Below, piece by piece: positions 23,929 through 33,308 of a stretch of DNA of 64,000 nucleotides. Numbering within the stretch: position 1 is the stretch's first letter; every line of letters starts with the position of its first letter. The notes beneath the pieces are model-generated. The model was given only the letters and a program-made list of their open reading frames with translations. It did not search any database and was not told the origin of the DNA. The translations under genes were made by a program, and so were the position numbers. The stretch comes from Alcaligenaceae bacterium (GTDB lineage Bacteria; Pseudomonadota; Gammaproteobacteria; Burkholderiales; Burkholderiaceae_B): the NCBI GenBank assembly GCA_013416485.1, contig JACCEO010000009.1:62001-126000 (forward strand). The letters run 5' to 3'.

Positions 23929-26900
23929 ATGTTTCAGTTTGGTACACTCGGTGTTTTGCTACGTCATTTTCGACGGCAGCCTCTTGAGCGCTCTTACTTT
24001 ATGGCTGAAATACCTGCAAAACCTATAGCTGCACCCTTGCCCTGCATCGGCAAAATAGGTGCCAGCATAGGTCAGAAAATTGCAATTACATTCGTGGTGG
24101 TATTGTGCTTTGCCTTAGCTAACGTCGGCGTGGTTAAAGCTTTGCTGTCTGATTCTGGGGATGTGGTTGTGACGGTCAACGTTGCAGGCAAATTGCGTAT
24201 GCTTAGTCAGCGGTTGGCTTTTCAGTCAGTAGGGGCCTCCTTGGAGGTCACATCCAGTATTCCCAATATCAAGCAAGATATCATTTCAGTGGATAGGTAT
24301 TTGGAATTATTGAAAACGGGGGGAGTGGTAGGTGGTTCTGAAGTCCGTCCCCTAGAGGCCATCCACCAACAGGCCTACGATAAGGTCAGCAACGTCTGGC
24401 AGTCATATAAGGCTGACCTAATGAATATTGTAGATCACTATGACAGCGTCCAAAATATTGGGATGCCTCCTTTGGATATTAGCCAGAAAAATGGCTTAAT
24501 CATGGGGAATGCACTGACTATGCTGCAAGATAGTGAACAGCTAACTGCTTCTATCGTTCAGCAAGCCCAAGAAAGGCAGCGCCGTGCTTTGCAAAATATG
24601 TATATATTGTTGTTAGCTGATGCCGTGGTGTTGCTATTGATTTTCATGCTGGCGCGTAAGTACATGGTATTGCCACTACGGGAATTAGCTGCACATAGTC
24701 GCGCGCTAATTTCGGGTAACTACGATACACGGGTTACTTACCAATCCTCTGATGAAATTGGTCACCTAGGGGTTACGCTAAATCTTGCAGCGGAAAAAAT
24801 TGGCAAGCTGATCAATAATTTGGAATCCGACCAAGAGCAAATCCGTCAATCCAGTGCTATGTTCATGGGGTTGGCTGCCAATACCGTGGTTGGGGTATAC
24901 ATTATTCAAGGTCGTAATTTTCGTTTTGTGAATCAGAAAATGGCCAGCTTGGTAGGCTTCGATACCCCAGAAGACCTGATGAGTACCGACGTATTGGATT
25001 TGTTCAGGGCAGAAGATCGTCACTATGCCCAAGAACGCTTAAGCCTTATTGCTCAAGGGGAAGCTGCTCAGATCAAGACGGAATTCAGGATGGTGCGACA
25101 AGATGGGCACCTTGTTTCTTTAGAGTTTTACAGTTCAACCATGATTTTGGATGGGTTGCCTACACTTGTTGGTGTAGCAATGGACGTAACACACCGTAAA
25201 GAACAAGATGCAACTTCTACGTTGGCGGCATTGGTTTACCAGAATAGCAGCCAGGCAATGGTAGTAACCGATGCGCACACCACGATAGTCAGTGTGAACC
25301 CCGCTTTTTCTACGATTACAGGCTATCAGGCTGACGAGGTTATCGGCAAAAAAATTAGCATACTTAGCTCGGGTCGTCAAAACCGGGAGTTTTATCAGGC
25401 GATGTGGCAGTCCATATCTAGCACTGGCCGCTGGGAAGGTGATATCTGGAATCGCCGTAAAAATGGTGAAGAATACGCCGAGCGCATCTCCATAAATACC
25501 TCTTATAAGGATGATGGCAGTGTCCGGTTTCGCATAGGCTTATTTACTGATATTACCCAAAAGAAAAAATCGGATGCCTTGATCTGGAAGCAGGCCAACT
25601 ATGATCATTTAACCGCTTTGCCTAACCGCCAACTCTTTCAGGATCGCTTAACGCAGGCTATTTCCAGATCTCGCCGTTCTTCATTGCCTCTGGCATTGGT
25701 GTTTTTGGATCTGGACTACTTCAAAGAGATTAACGACTCTTTAGGCCATGATAAGGGCGATGAATTACTTAAACAGGTAAGCAAGCGATTAACCGCATCG
25801 GTACGAAGCACGGATACAGTTGCTCGTTTGGGCGGTGATGAGTTCGTCATTATTATGGGTGAACTTAAAGACACATCAGTGGTAGAACGGTTCTGCCTGA
25901 AGGCGCTGCAAGATCTATCTGATCCTTATGTGCTTGGACAAGATCCGGCCAATATATCTGCCAGTTTAGGCGTGGCGTTTTTTCCACAAAGTGCTACTGA
26001 CGCCCAGGAGTTACTCAAAAATGCTGACCTTGCCATGTATGCTGCCAAACAACAGGGGCGTAATCGGTACGCTATGTTTACCTTGGATATGCGTACGGCG
26101 GCCCAAAGCAGAAGACAGTTGTCACGCGACTTGTACGACGTCTTGAATCAGCAACAGCTGATACTACATTACCAACCAATTGTCGATTTATTTACCGGCC
26201 AGGTTCATAAAGCTGAAGCACTAATCCGTTGGCAGCATCCTGATTATGGAATCATTGGGCCAGGTGAATTTATCCCATTTGCTGAAGATAGTGGGCTTAT
26301 TGTGGGTATAGGTGATTGGGTGTTTCGTGAGGCTGCTAAGCAAACGGCGTGGTGGCGTCAGCACTACCAGGACAGTTTTCAGGTCAGTATTAATGTGTCG
26401 CCAGTGCAGTTTGCAGATCAAGGTCTAAATCAACAAGCCTGGCTAGATTACCTGCAGGAACTACAGCTGCCGGGTGATAGCCTAGTCGTGGAAATTACCG
26501 AAAGATTGCTGATGGATGTGGATGACGAAGCGGTCAACAAATTGTTGGCCTTCCGTGATGCTGGTGTGCAGGTCTCTTTGGATGACTTTGGCACAGGGTA
26601 TTCGTCGCTGTCCTATCTTAGAAAGTTTGATATTGATTACATCAAAATTGATCAGTCGTTTGTGCGCAACCTTAGTGCCGACAGCGAAGACCTGTCCTTG
26701 TGTGAAGCCATGATCGTTATGGCCCATCGGTTGGGGCTGAAAGTGATTGCCGAGGGTATAGAAACCCCCGAGCAACGCCGTTTGCTAGAGCAAGCAGGTT
26801 GTGACTACGGGCAGGGCTATTTGTTTTCTCGTCCAGTACCCGCCGATGTCTTTACAGACTACTTAGGGGAGGAACGGCCTCTAAGTAATATTCCACTTGC

Positions 26901-26952
26901 CAGTATCAAGGCTAACCAAGCTAGTATGGGCCAGTTACCCCAGCGTACATAA
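23929..26952 (+). CDS. membrane PAS-GGDEF-EAL cyclic-di-GMP signalling protein
   Basis: A 1007-residue sensor that can make and break cyclic di-GMP. From the N-terminus: a membrane span (about 50-72), a PilJ-type/nitrate-sensor-like periplasmic domain (VNVAGKLRMLSQRLA), a second span (224-242), a HAMP segment (245-295), two PAS domains (about 310-425 and 435-550), GGDEF (635-639) with an upstream RSTD inhibitory site (626-629), and EAL (763-765). The EAL catalytic motifs NVSPVQF, EITERLL, LDDFGTGYSS, KID and EGIE are all intact, so both activities are possible. ATG 24001 is an alternative start. The last 94 bases overlap lnt on the other strand. Confidence 0.93.
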   Translation: MFQFGTLGVLLRHFRRQPLERSYFMAEIPAKPIAAPLPCIGKIGASIGQKIAITFVVVLCFALANVGVVKALLSDSGDVVVTVNVAGKLRMLSQRLAFQSVGASLEVTSSIPNIKQDIISVDRYLELLKTGGVVGGSEVRPLEAIHQQAYDKVSNVWQSYKADLMNIVDHYDSVQNIGMPPLDISQKNGLIMGNALTMLQDSEQLTASIVQQAQERQRRALQNMYILLLADAVVLLLIFMLARKYMVLPLRELAAHSRALISGNYDTRVTYQSSDEIGHLGVTLNLAAEKIGKLINNLESDQEQIRQSSAMFMGLAANTVVGVYIIQGRNFRFVNQKMASLVGFDTPEDLMSTDVLDLFRAEDRHYAQERLSLIAQGEAAQIKTEFRMVRQDGHLVSLEFYSSTMILDGLPTLVGVAMDVTHRKEQDATSTLAALVYQNSSQAMVVTDAHTTIVSVNPAFSTITGYQADEVIGKKISILSSGRQNREFYQAMWQSISSTGRWEGDIWNRRKNGEEYAERISINTSYKDDGSVRFRIGLFTDITQKKKSDALIWKQANYDHLTALPNRQLFQDRLTQAISRSRRSSLPLALVFLDLDYFKEINDSLGHDKGDELLKQVSKRLTASVRSTDTVARLGGDEFVIIMGELKDTSVVERFCLKALQDLSDPYVLGQDPANISASLGVAFFPQSATDAQELLKNADLAMYAAKQQGRNRYAMFTLDMRTAAQSRRQLSRDLYDVLNQQQLILHYQPIVDLFTGQVHKAEALIRWQHPDYGIIGPGEFIPFAEDSGLIVGIGDWVFREAAKQTAWWRQHYQDSFQVSINVSPVQFADQGLNQQAWLDYLQELQLPGDSLVVEITERLLMDVDDEAVNKLLAFRDAGVQVSLDDFGTGYSSLSYLRKFDIDYIKIDQSFVRNLSADSEDLSLCEAMIVMAHRLGLKVIAEGIETPEQRRLLEQAGCDYGQGYLFSRPVPADVFTDYLGEERPLSNIPLASIKANQASMGQLPQRT

Positions 26953-28484
26953 GGCGTTAAGCCTTGCATGCCTTGAACCTCGACGTCCAATACGCCTTTG
27001 CTTAGTGCGGGCAGTGCAGCCCTTACGTAGCCGTTAGGGTCTATGGCGGCTGTCATGCCAGTATTGGTAGACCTAAGCATGGGTCTGGCTGTTTCCAAAG
27101 CACGCATGCGTGAAATTTGTAAGTGCTGGCGTAATGCCCAAGAGTCACCAAACCAGGCCAAGTTACTAAGGTTGATCAGCAAGGTGGCACCGGGACCTAA
27201 GTTAGCGTCAGCGCGTACAGACTGTAGGATTTCCTCACCAAAAACGTCTTCATAGCAAATGTCTGGGGCCAGTATCTGGTCGTCCAGGGGCATTAGGCGT
27301 TGACGCACAGGGCCGCGGTCGAAGTCTCCCAAGGGAATTTGTAAAGCATTGGTGAACCAGCGAAAGCCTGTGGGTATGAATTCACCAAACGGCACTAAGT
27401 GCTGTTTGTCGTAGCGTTGGGCAAGGTCACCAGAGATCAGTTTAGCGATATCGGTGTCGCTACTCAGGGTGATGGCACTATTGGTGTAACGGTCAGTTTG
27501 CCTATCGTACAGGGGGACACCCATTAGCAACGTTGCGTTACGCTGGCGGGCAATGTCCTGCCATTGTTGCCAGACACCAGGAGCTAGCCTATCCTGAAAT
27601 AACGGTACTACGGTTTCGGGTAGTATGATCAGCTTAGGGGCTGCGTCAGATTGTTTGGGTGGCAATGCAGCTAATTGCATATAGCTGTCCATGCCCGTCT
27701 GTATGTGTACTGGGTCGAACTTTTCAGACTGAGGCACATTGCCTTGTACCAGACGCACTATCATGGGTTGACCACTAGGGTTTGACCACACTACGTGGCT
27801 CAGAGCGATCCCTATCAGGCCTGATACCACAGCCAGACCTACACCTATGGCGGCGCGGGCGTCGTTAGCACTGTCTTTAGCGCAGGCTAGCAAGGCGATA
27901 GCACCCGAGGCAAAGGCGGCTAGCCACGCTAGTCCGTAGACGCCTGTTATGGGCGCCCAAGGCGCTAGAACGCCTTCAATATGGGCATAGCCTATGTTCA
28001 TCCAGGGAAAGCCGGTAAGCAGCGTGCCACGTAACCATTCGGCAAGTGTCCATGACGAAGCCCATAGTGCAGCTGCCAGTAGATGCCAGCGGTAGTGGTG
28101 CTGGCGTCTGCTATCCAGATAGGAGTGAGCCAGCCATTGGGTTAGTGCACAGGCTAGGACGATGAACAAGGCGAGGAAAGCTGACAGCAGTAGTACGGCG
28201 GTACCAGCCAGCACAAGTGGTAGCCCTCCGTAGTAGTGCATGCTGATGTGTAGCCAGTACAGCCCTACCGTAAAGTTTACCGTGCCAAAGACCATGCCAT
28301 ATAAAGCGGCTTGGCCAACCGAACGGGCCTTGAAAACATAAAACGCCAGTATCGACAGGGAAAATAGCTGCACAAATGGCAGTGACCAGGGGGGCAGGGG
28401 ACCGGGGGCAAACGATAAGGCGTGTATAGCCCCGGTCAGGGCCAGGCTTAGGTGTTCCCGGCTAAAGTGGCGAGATAGCGTCAA
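26859..28484 (-). CDS. lnt: apolipoprotein N-acyltransferase
   Basis: Lnt adds the third acyl chain to bacterial lipoproteins at the inner membrane. The 541-residue protein has six or more N-terminal spans, then a nitrilase-type domain with LPETVVP (catalytic Glu) and DICYEDVFGEE (catalytic Cys), and a final C-terminal span. It overlaps corC by four bases. Its 3' end runs 94 bases into the 3' end of the PAS-GGDEF-EAL gene on the opposite strand. Confidence 0.95.
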   Translation of the reverse strand: MTLSRHFSREHLSLALTGAIHALSFAPGPLPPWSLPFVQLFSLSILAFYVFKARSVGQAALYGMVFGTVNFTVGLYWLHISMHYYGGLPLVLAGTAVLLLSAFLALFIVLACALTQWLAHSYLDSRRQHHYRWHLLAAALWASSWTLAEWLRGTLLTGFPWMNIGYAHIEGVLAPWAPITGVYGLAWLAAFASGAIALLACAKDSANDARAAIGVGLAVVSGLIGIALSHVVWSNPSGQPMIVRLVQGNVPQSEKFDPVHIQTGMDSYMQLAALPPKQSDAAPKLIILPETVVPLFQDRLAPGVWQQWQDIARQRNATLLMGVPLYDRQTDRYTNSAITLSSDTDIAKLISGDLAQRYDKQHLVPFGEFIPTGFRWFTNALQIPLGDFDRGPVRQRLMPLDDQILAPDICYEDVFGEEILQSVRADANLGPGATLLINLSNLAWFGDSWALRQHLQISRMRALETARPMLRSTNTGMTAAIDPNGYVRAALPALSKGVLDVEVQGMQGLTPYVRWGNWPILAWLALILASGILLRGRSSPK

Positions 28485-29377
28485 GGTTGTTTTTGAGGAG
28501 TGTGTTCAGAAGGCTGGGGGTTTGCGTGATCGTGCTGTATATGCAGCCATAGAGCACGTCTGGCGTCGGCCCCGACCACGGTGATATTGATGCCGTGGTA
28601 GTTGATGCTGTCACCACGGCGCGGTATACGTCCTAGTTCAGCGGTTAACCAGCCTCCTAGGGTGTCATAGTCGGTATCGGGTAGATCGGTGTTGAAGCAG
28701 CTGTTGAAGACGTCAATGTCGGTAATGCCCATTGCACGCCAGTTGTTACTGCCTGTCTGGAAGATGGTTTTTTCTGCTTCTTCGTCGTATTCGTCTTCGA
28801 TATTGCCTACGATTTGCTCTAGCACATCTTCCATGGTGACTAGGCCTGACGTGCCACCGTGCTCGTCAATGACAATAGCCAAGTGGTTGCGACTGCTACG
28901 GAATTCGTGCAGTAGAACGTTAAGGCGTTTGGTCTCTGGAATGTAAACGGCAGGACGTATTAGGGGGCGCACATCAATAGACGGGTTGGTGATGGACAGC
29001 AACAGGTCTTTGGCCAGTAATATCCCTACGATGTTATCGCGTTCATCTTCGAACACGGGGAAACGTGAATGACCGCTTTCTATGATCTCTGGGAGTAGTT
29101 CAGACAATGGCTTGCTGATGTCCAGCATATCCATTTTTGAGCGCGGCACCATGATGTCGGAGACCGTTTGATTGGCGACTTCCAGGGCGCCTGAAATCAT
29201 GGCATAGGATTCGCCATCTAGGACTTGGCGGTCATGGGCGGCTTCTAGCACGGCTTTGATGCCGGCTCGGTCTTCAGGTTCGGTAGGCCGCATGAATGCC
29301 GTAAGACGGGCAAGCAGGGATCGGGGTGAAGATTTAGCCGGTCGAGGTTCGGCGTCGGGAGAGCTAGGTTCTGACAT
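28481..29377 (-). CDS. ybeX: CorC/HlyC-family CBS-domain protein (YbeX)
   Basis: A 298-residue cytoplasmic protein with two CBS domains (from VSDIMVPRSKMDML at about residue 72) and a C-terminal CorC/HlyC domain (GGWLTAELGRIPRRGD). It lacks membrane spans. In E. coli YbeX is linked to ribosome maturation and to magnesium/cobalt efflux; the exact role is debated. The operon context, between ybeY and lnt, is conserved across proteobacteria. Confidence 0.93.
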   Translation of the reverse strand: MSEPSSPDAEPRPAKSSPRSLLARLTAFMRPTEPEDRAGIKAVLEAAHDRQVLDGESYAMISGALEVANQTVSDIMVPRSKMDMLDISKPLSELLPEIIESGHSRFPVFEDERDNIVGILLAKDLLLSITNPSIDVRPLIRPAVYIPETKRLNVLLHEFRSSRNHLAIVIDEHGGTSGLVTMEDVLEQIVGNIEDEYDEEAEKTIFQTGSNNWRAMGITDIDVFNSCFNTDLPDTDYDTLGGWLTAELGRIPRRGDSINYHGINITVVGADARRALWLHIQHDHANPQPSEHTPQKQP

Positions 29378-29449
29378 TACCTAAAAAAATGGTTACAAGG
29401 GGTTTTAGCATAACCGAAATTGTCGATATCAGCTTGTAATCGACAGGTC

Positions 29450-29929
29450 CTAAGCGAGATAGGGGTCGGGTATGCCTAATTGAGCAAGCAACAAGGTCTC
29501 TAGGGCTTCCATTTCCTGGGCTTCGTCACTGTCTATGTGATCGTAGCCTAGGGCGTGTAAAACACCGTGCATGGTCAGGTGGGCCGCGTGATTGCGTAAA
29601 GGCTTGCGTTGTGTGCTGGCTTCCTGTTCTAAAACAGGCACGCATATCACTAGATCGGCGTGCAAAGTGCCGGAAGGGTCAGTGCCGTAAGCAAAGGTCA
29701 GGATATTCGTAGCGTAATCGCGTTGGCGAAAGTCACGGTTTAACTCTTGGCCTTCTGTAGTATCCACCAGGCGTAGTGTTAGCGACACCATGTTGATGTC
29801 AGCCAGTTTGTTTGCCGCGTGTGGGTGGGCGCCTTTCAAAGCGTGCAGCACCCAACGGCGCAAGCGCCAGCGCGGCAGTTCAGGGGCCGGTGTGGCGTAC
29901 TGTACCGATAAACTAAGCTCAGGAGGCAT
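29450..29929 (-). CDS. ybeY: endoribonuclease YbeY, rRNA maturation factor
   Basis: YbeY is a zinc-dependent RNase involved in 16S rRNA 3' maturation and ribosome quality control. The 159-residue protein has the zinc motif HGVLHALGYDH near residue 125 and the conserved NRDFRQRDYATNILTF segment. It overlaps the end of ybeZ by 11 bases, so the two are probably cotranslated. Partner proteins YbeZ and YbeX are adjacent. Confidence 0.95.
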   Translation of the reverse strand: MPPELSLSVQYATPAPELPRWRLRRWVLHALKGAHPHAANKLADINMVSLTLRLVDTTEGQELNRDFRQRDYATNILTFAYGTDPSGTLHADLVICVPVLEQEASTQRKPLRNHAAHLTMHGVLHALGYDHIDSDEAQEMEALETLLLAQLGIPDPYLA

Positions 29930-30944
29930 GGTTGGATGCTTTTTCGTAAGCGTCTACGATGCGTGCTACTAGGGGGTGGCGTACGACATCGCGACTGGTA
30001 AAGCGTGTGGTTGCTATGCCAGGTACAGATTCCAGTATTCGGGTGGCATCGCTTAAGCCACTAAGTTGGCCGCGGGGTAAGTCCACTTGCGATGGGTCGC
30101 CGTTGATGACGGCTTTGCTGCCAAAGCCTACTCGCGTCAAAAACATTTTCATTTGTTCTGGCGTGGTGTTTTGTGCCTCGTCCAAAATAATAAATGAATG
30201 ATTCAAGGTGCGACCGCGCATATACGCTAGCGGTGCAATTTCTATAACCTGTTTTTCGAATAAACGTTGTACTTTTTCGTAGCCCATAAGGTCATATAAG
30301 GCATCGTATAGGGGGCGCAGGTAAGGGTCTACTTTTTGTGCCAGGTCACCGGGCAAAAAACCCAGGCGCTCACCAGCTTCGACTGCCGGACGGGTAAGCA
30401 CCAAACGCTGGACAGACTCACGTTCCAGTGCATCTATGGCGCAGGCAACGGCTAGCCAGGTTTTTCCTGTACCCGCTGGGCCTATGCCAAAAGTGATGTC
30501 GTGGCGCAGTATTTGATTGATGTAATCGCGTTGGCGTGGTGTGCGTGGGCGTAAGTCGGTTTTGCGGGTACGCAGATCCAGACTTTGATCGTCGACCGGA
30601 GGTAGTTCGGGTAGTTCAGGGGCTTTGGCGACAGCTTTATCCGCTGCTACTGGCCTGCCTGCGCCTAACTCCACCATGCCCAGTTGGATATCGTCTATGG
30701 ATAGGCTTTGGTGTACTGCCCGATGATGAAACCATTCCAAGGCCGCTGCTGCAGCCTTGGCGTTGTCACCGCTTAAGGTGAAGCGGTCACCTCGCCGGTT
30801 CAAGGTAACGCCCCAGCCATTCGCAATTTGGTGCAAATTTTCGTCTAATGGACCGCACAGATTGGCTAAATGCTGGTTGTCGCCTTCCAGCTTGACAGAT
30901 ACTGGCGCTTTGCGTGTCGCTGGCTTGTTGACCGCAGTGGTCAT
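29919..30944 (-). CDS. ybeZ: PhoH-like ATPase YbeZ
   Basis: A 341-residue cytoplasmic NTPase of the PhoH family. The Walker A motif is [11 protein letters not shown], and the Walker B-like motif is [11 protein letters not shown]. An N-terminal KH-like region of about 120 residues ([20 protein letters not shown]) suggests RNA binding. It works with YbeY. Its start overlaps the miaB stop by four bases. Confidence 0.94.
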   Translation of the reverse strand: MTTAVNKPATRKAPVSVKLEGDNQHLANLCGPLDENLHQIANGWGVTLNRRGDRFTLSGDNAKAAAAALEWFHHRAVHQSLSIDDIQLGMVELGAGRPVAADKAVAKAPELPELPPVDDQSLDLRTRKTDLRPRTPRQRDYINQILRHDITFGIGPAGTGKTWLAVACAIDALERESVQRLVLTRPAVEAGERLGFLPGDLAQKVDPYLRPLYDALYDLMGYEKVQRLFEKQVIEIAPLAYMRGRTLNHSFIILDEAQNTTPEQMKMFLTRVGFGSKAVINGDPSQVDLPRGQLSGLSDATRILESVPGIATTRFTSRDVVRHPLVARIVDAYEKASNHAS

Positions 30945-32311
30945 ACGGATGCCTGCAGTGCAGAGTCTGTGGTTACGACTTCACCTTTCAGGGAGTTGGT
31001 CAGTGTCTGGGTAATACGTACGTCAACCATGCTGCCAATTAAGCGCGGGTTGCCAACAAAATTCACCATACGGTTGTTTTCTGTACGGCCTGCCAGTTCG
31101 TTGGGGTCACGTCGCGAAGGGCGCTCAACGAGGATGCGCTGTACGCTGCCAACCATGTCTTGGCTGATCTCGGTAGCCTGTTCGTTGATCAAGGCTTGCA
31201 AACGATGCAAGCGCGCCAGCTTTTCTTCTTTGCTGGAGTCGTCTTGCAGATCGGCGGCTGGTGTGCCTGGGCGGCGTGAATACACAAAGGAAAAGGACTG
31301 ATCAAACCCGACATCACGTATTAAGGTCATGGTTTTTTCAAAATCTTCTTCGGTCTCGCCAGGAAAGCCCACAATGAAGTCAGAGGACAAGGTCAGGCCA
31401 GGTCGTGCAGCACGTAAACGACGCACTATGGATTTGAATTCCAACGAGGTGTAGCCGCGTTTCATGGCAGCCAATACGCGGTCACTACCTGCTTGTACCG
31501 GTAAGTGCAGAAAAGGTACGAGTTTAGGTAACAGACCATGCGCCTCGATAAGTCGCGAGGTCATTTCTTTGGGGTGCGACGTGGTGTAACGCAAACGTTC
31601 TATACCGGGGATGTCATGCACATATTGCAGCAGCATGGCGAAGTCGGCAATGTCGCTGCCTTCGCCCATAGGACCACGGTAGGCATTGACGTTTTGACCC
31701 AATAAGGTCACTTCTTTGACGCCCTGATCTGCCAAGTCGGCAACTTCCAATAGCACATCGTCAAAGGGCCGTGAGATTTCTGGGCCGCGGGTGTAGGGCA
31801 CGACGCAGAAACTGCAGTACTTGCTGCAGCCTTCCATAATGGACACAAAAGCGGTGGGGCCATCAACACGTGCTGGAGGCAGGGCATCGAATTTTTCAAT
31901 TTCTGGAAAGCTGATGTCAACTTGCGAGTGCCCCGACTGGCGTCGTTCGGCGATCAGGCTGGGCAGACGATGCAATGTTTGGGGACCAAACACCACATCG
32001 ACGTAGGGCGCACGTTTAACTATGGCCTGGCCTTCTTGGCTGGCAACACAACCACCTACCCCTATGACCAGATGGGGTTTGCTTTGCTTTAGGTGCTGAA
32101 CACGGCCTAGGTCTGAAAACACCTTTTCTTGTGCTTTTTCACGCACTGAACAGGTGTTGAACAAAATAATGTCAGCGTCTTCCGGGTTTTGGGTCAGTTC
32201 GGTGGGCTGCTCTTGGCTAAGCACATCGACCATTTTCTCGGAGTCGTATTCGTTCATTTGGCACCCGAAGGTGCGTATGAAAAGTTTGCGGGTTGTCGTG
32301 GTGTCTTGCAT
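30941..32311 (-). CDS. miaB: tRNA-2-methylthio-N6-dimethylallyladenosine synthase
   Basis: MiaB adds the 2-methylthio group to i6A37 of tRNAs that read UNN codons. The 456-residue protein has an N-terminal UPF0004 domain with three cluster cysteines (FGCQMN, FNTCSVR, VGGCVA), the radical-SAM motif CSKYCSFC, and a C-terminal TRAM domain. It is the first gene of the miaB-ybeZ-ybeY-ybeX-lnt run. Confidence 0.96.
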   Translation of the reverse strand: MQDTTTTRKLFIRTFGCQMNEYDSEKMVDVLSQEQPTELTQNPEDADIILFNTCSVREKAQEKVFSDLGRVQHLKQSKPHLVIGVGGCVASQEGQAIVKRAPYVDVVFGPQTLHRLPSLIAERRQSGHSQVDISFPEIEKFDALPPARVDGPTAFVSIMEGCSKYCSFCVVPYTRGPEISRPFDDVLLEVADLADQGVKEVTLLGQNVNAYRGPMGEGSDIADFAMLLQYVHDIPGIERLRYTTSHPKEMTSRLIEAHGLLPKLVPFLHLPVQAGSDRVLAAMKRGYTSLEFKSIVRRLRAARPGLTLSSDFIVGFPGETEEDFEKTMTLIRDVGFDQSFSFVYSRRPGTPAADLQDDSSKEEKLARLHRLQALINEQATEISQDMVGSVQRILVERPSRRDPNELAGRTENNRMVNFVGNPRLIGSMVDVRITQTLTNSLKGEVVTTDSALQASV

Positions 32312-32370
32312 GATAGTTGCCGTTACGGGTGGTTATCCCGGGGGCCGGAAGTTAAACCATTAATTGTACG

Positions 32371-33306
32371 TTAGCCCAGTTCTACGCTGGGGTCATCTTT
32401 CTTGACGGGCTTGACCATATCTTCACGTGTAACGCCCAGCCACATAGCAAGAGCGGCAGCCACAAACACCGAGGAATAAATGCCAAACCAAATACCTATG
32501 GTCAATGCCAAAGCGAAGTAGTGCAGGGTGGGGCCACCAAAAAACAGCATGGCCAGTACCATCATTTGAGTAGAGCCGTGGGTAATCACGGTACGGGAAA
32601 TGGTTTGCGTAATGGCACTGTTAATGACTTCTTGGACCGACGTTTTCCGTTGTTTTCGGAAGTTTTCGCGGATACGGTCCATGATCACTACGGATTCGTT
32701 TACCGAGTAGCCCAGTACCGCCAGGACGCCGGCCAGTACCGCCAAGGAAAATTCCCATTGGAAAAACGCAAAGAAGCCCAGAATAATGACCACGTCGTGT
32801 AGGTTGGCTATTACCCCGGCAATGGCGAATTTCCATTCGAAACGGAAACCCAGGTAGACCATGATGCCAATGACGACAGACAGCAAAGCATATAGTCCGT
32901 TTTGTACGAGTTCTTGGCCAACTTGGGGACCTACGAATTCTACGCGGCGCAGCTCTACGTCGGGGCTATGGGCCTGTAAGGCAGCTAACAAGATTTCGCT
33001 TTGTCCGCCAGAAGTTTGCCCTTCACGTGCAGGCAGACGGATCATGACGTCTTGTGAGGTACCGAAGTTTTGGACCTGGAAGTCCGTATAGCCAAGTTCA
33101 GTGACGGCGTTACGAATTTGGTCTAGCTGGGCGGTTTGTTGGTAATGGACTTCTACAACCGTGCCGCCGGTAAATTCAATCGATAAGTGAAACCCGCGTG
33201 TGGCAATAAAAAATACTGCCAGCACAAAGGTAATCATACTGATAAGGTTCAGCACCAAAGCATGGCGCATGAACGGGATGGTGCGATGTATGCGGAAAAA
33301 TTCCAT
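32371..33306 (-). CDS. secF: protein translocase subunit SecF
   Basis: SecF with SecD uses the proton gradient to help pull proteins out of the Sec channel on the periplasmic side. The 311-residue protein has six predicted spans, a first periplasmic loop (SIEFTGGTVVEV), and the conserved GYSVNESVVIMDRIREN. It follows secD after two bases. Confidence 0.96.
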   Translation of the reverse strand: MEFFRIHRTIPFMRHALVLNLISMITFVLAVFFIATRGFHLSIEFTGGTVVEVHYQQTAQLDQIRNAVTELGYTDFQVQNFGTSQDVMIRLPAREGQTSGGQSEILLAALQAHSPDVELRRVEFVGPQVGQELVQNGLYALLSVVIGIMVYLGFRFEWKFAIAGVIANLHDVVIILGFFAFFQWEFSLAVLAGVLAVLGYSVNESVVIMDRIRENFRKQRKTSVQEVINSAITQTISRTVITHGSTQMMVLAMLFFGGPTLHYFALALTIGIWFGIYSSVFVAAALAMWLGVTREDMVKPVKKDDPSVELG

Positions 33307-33308
33307 GT

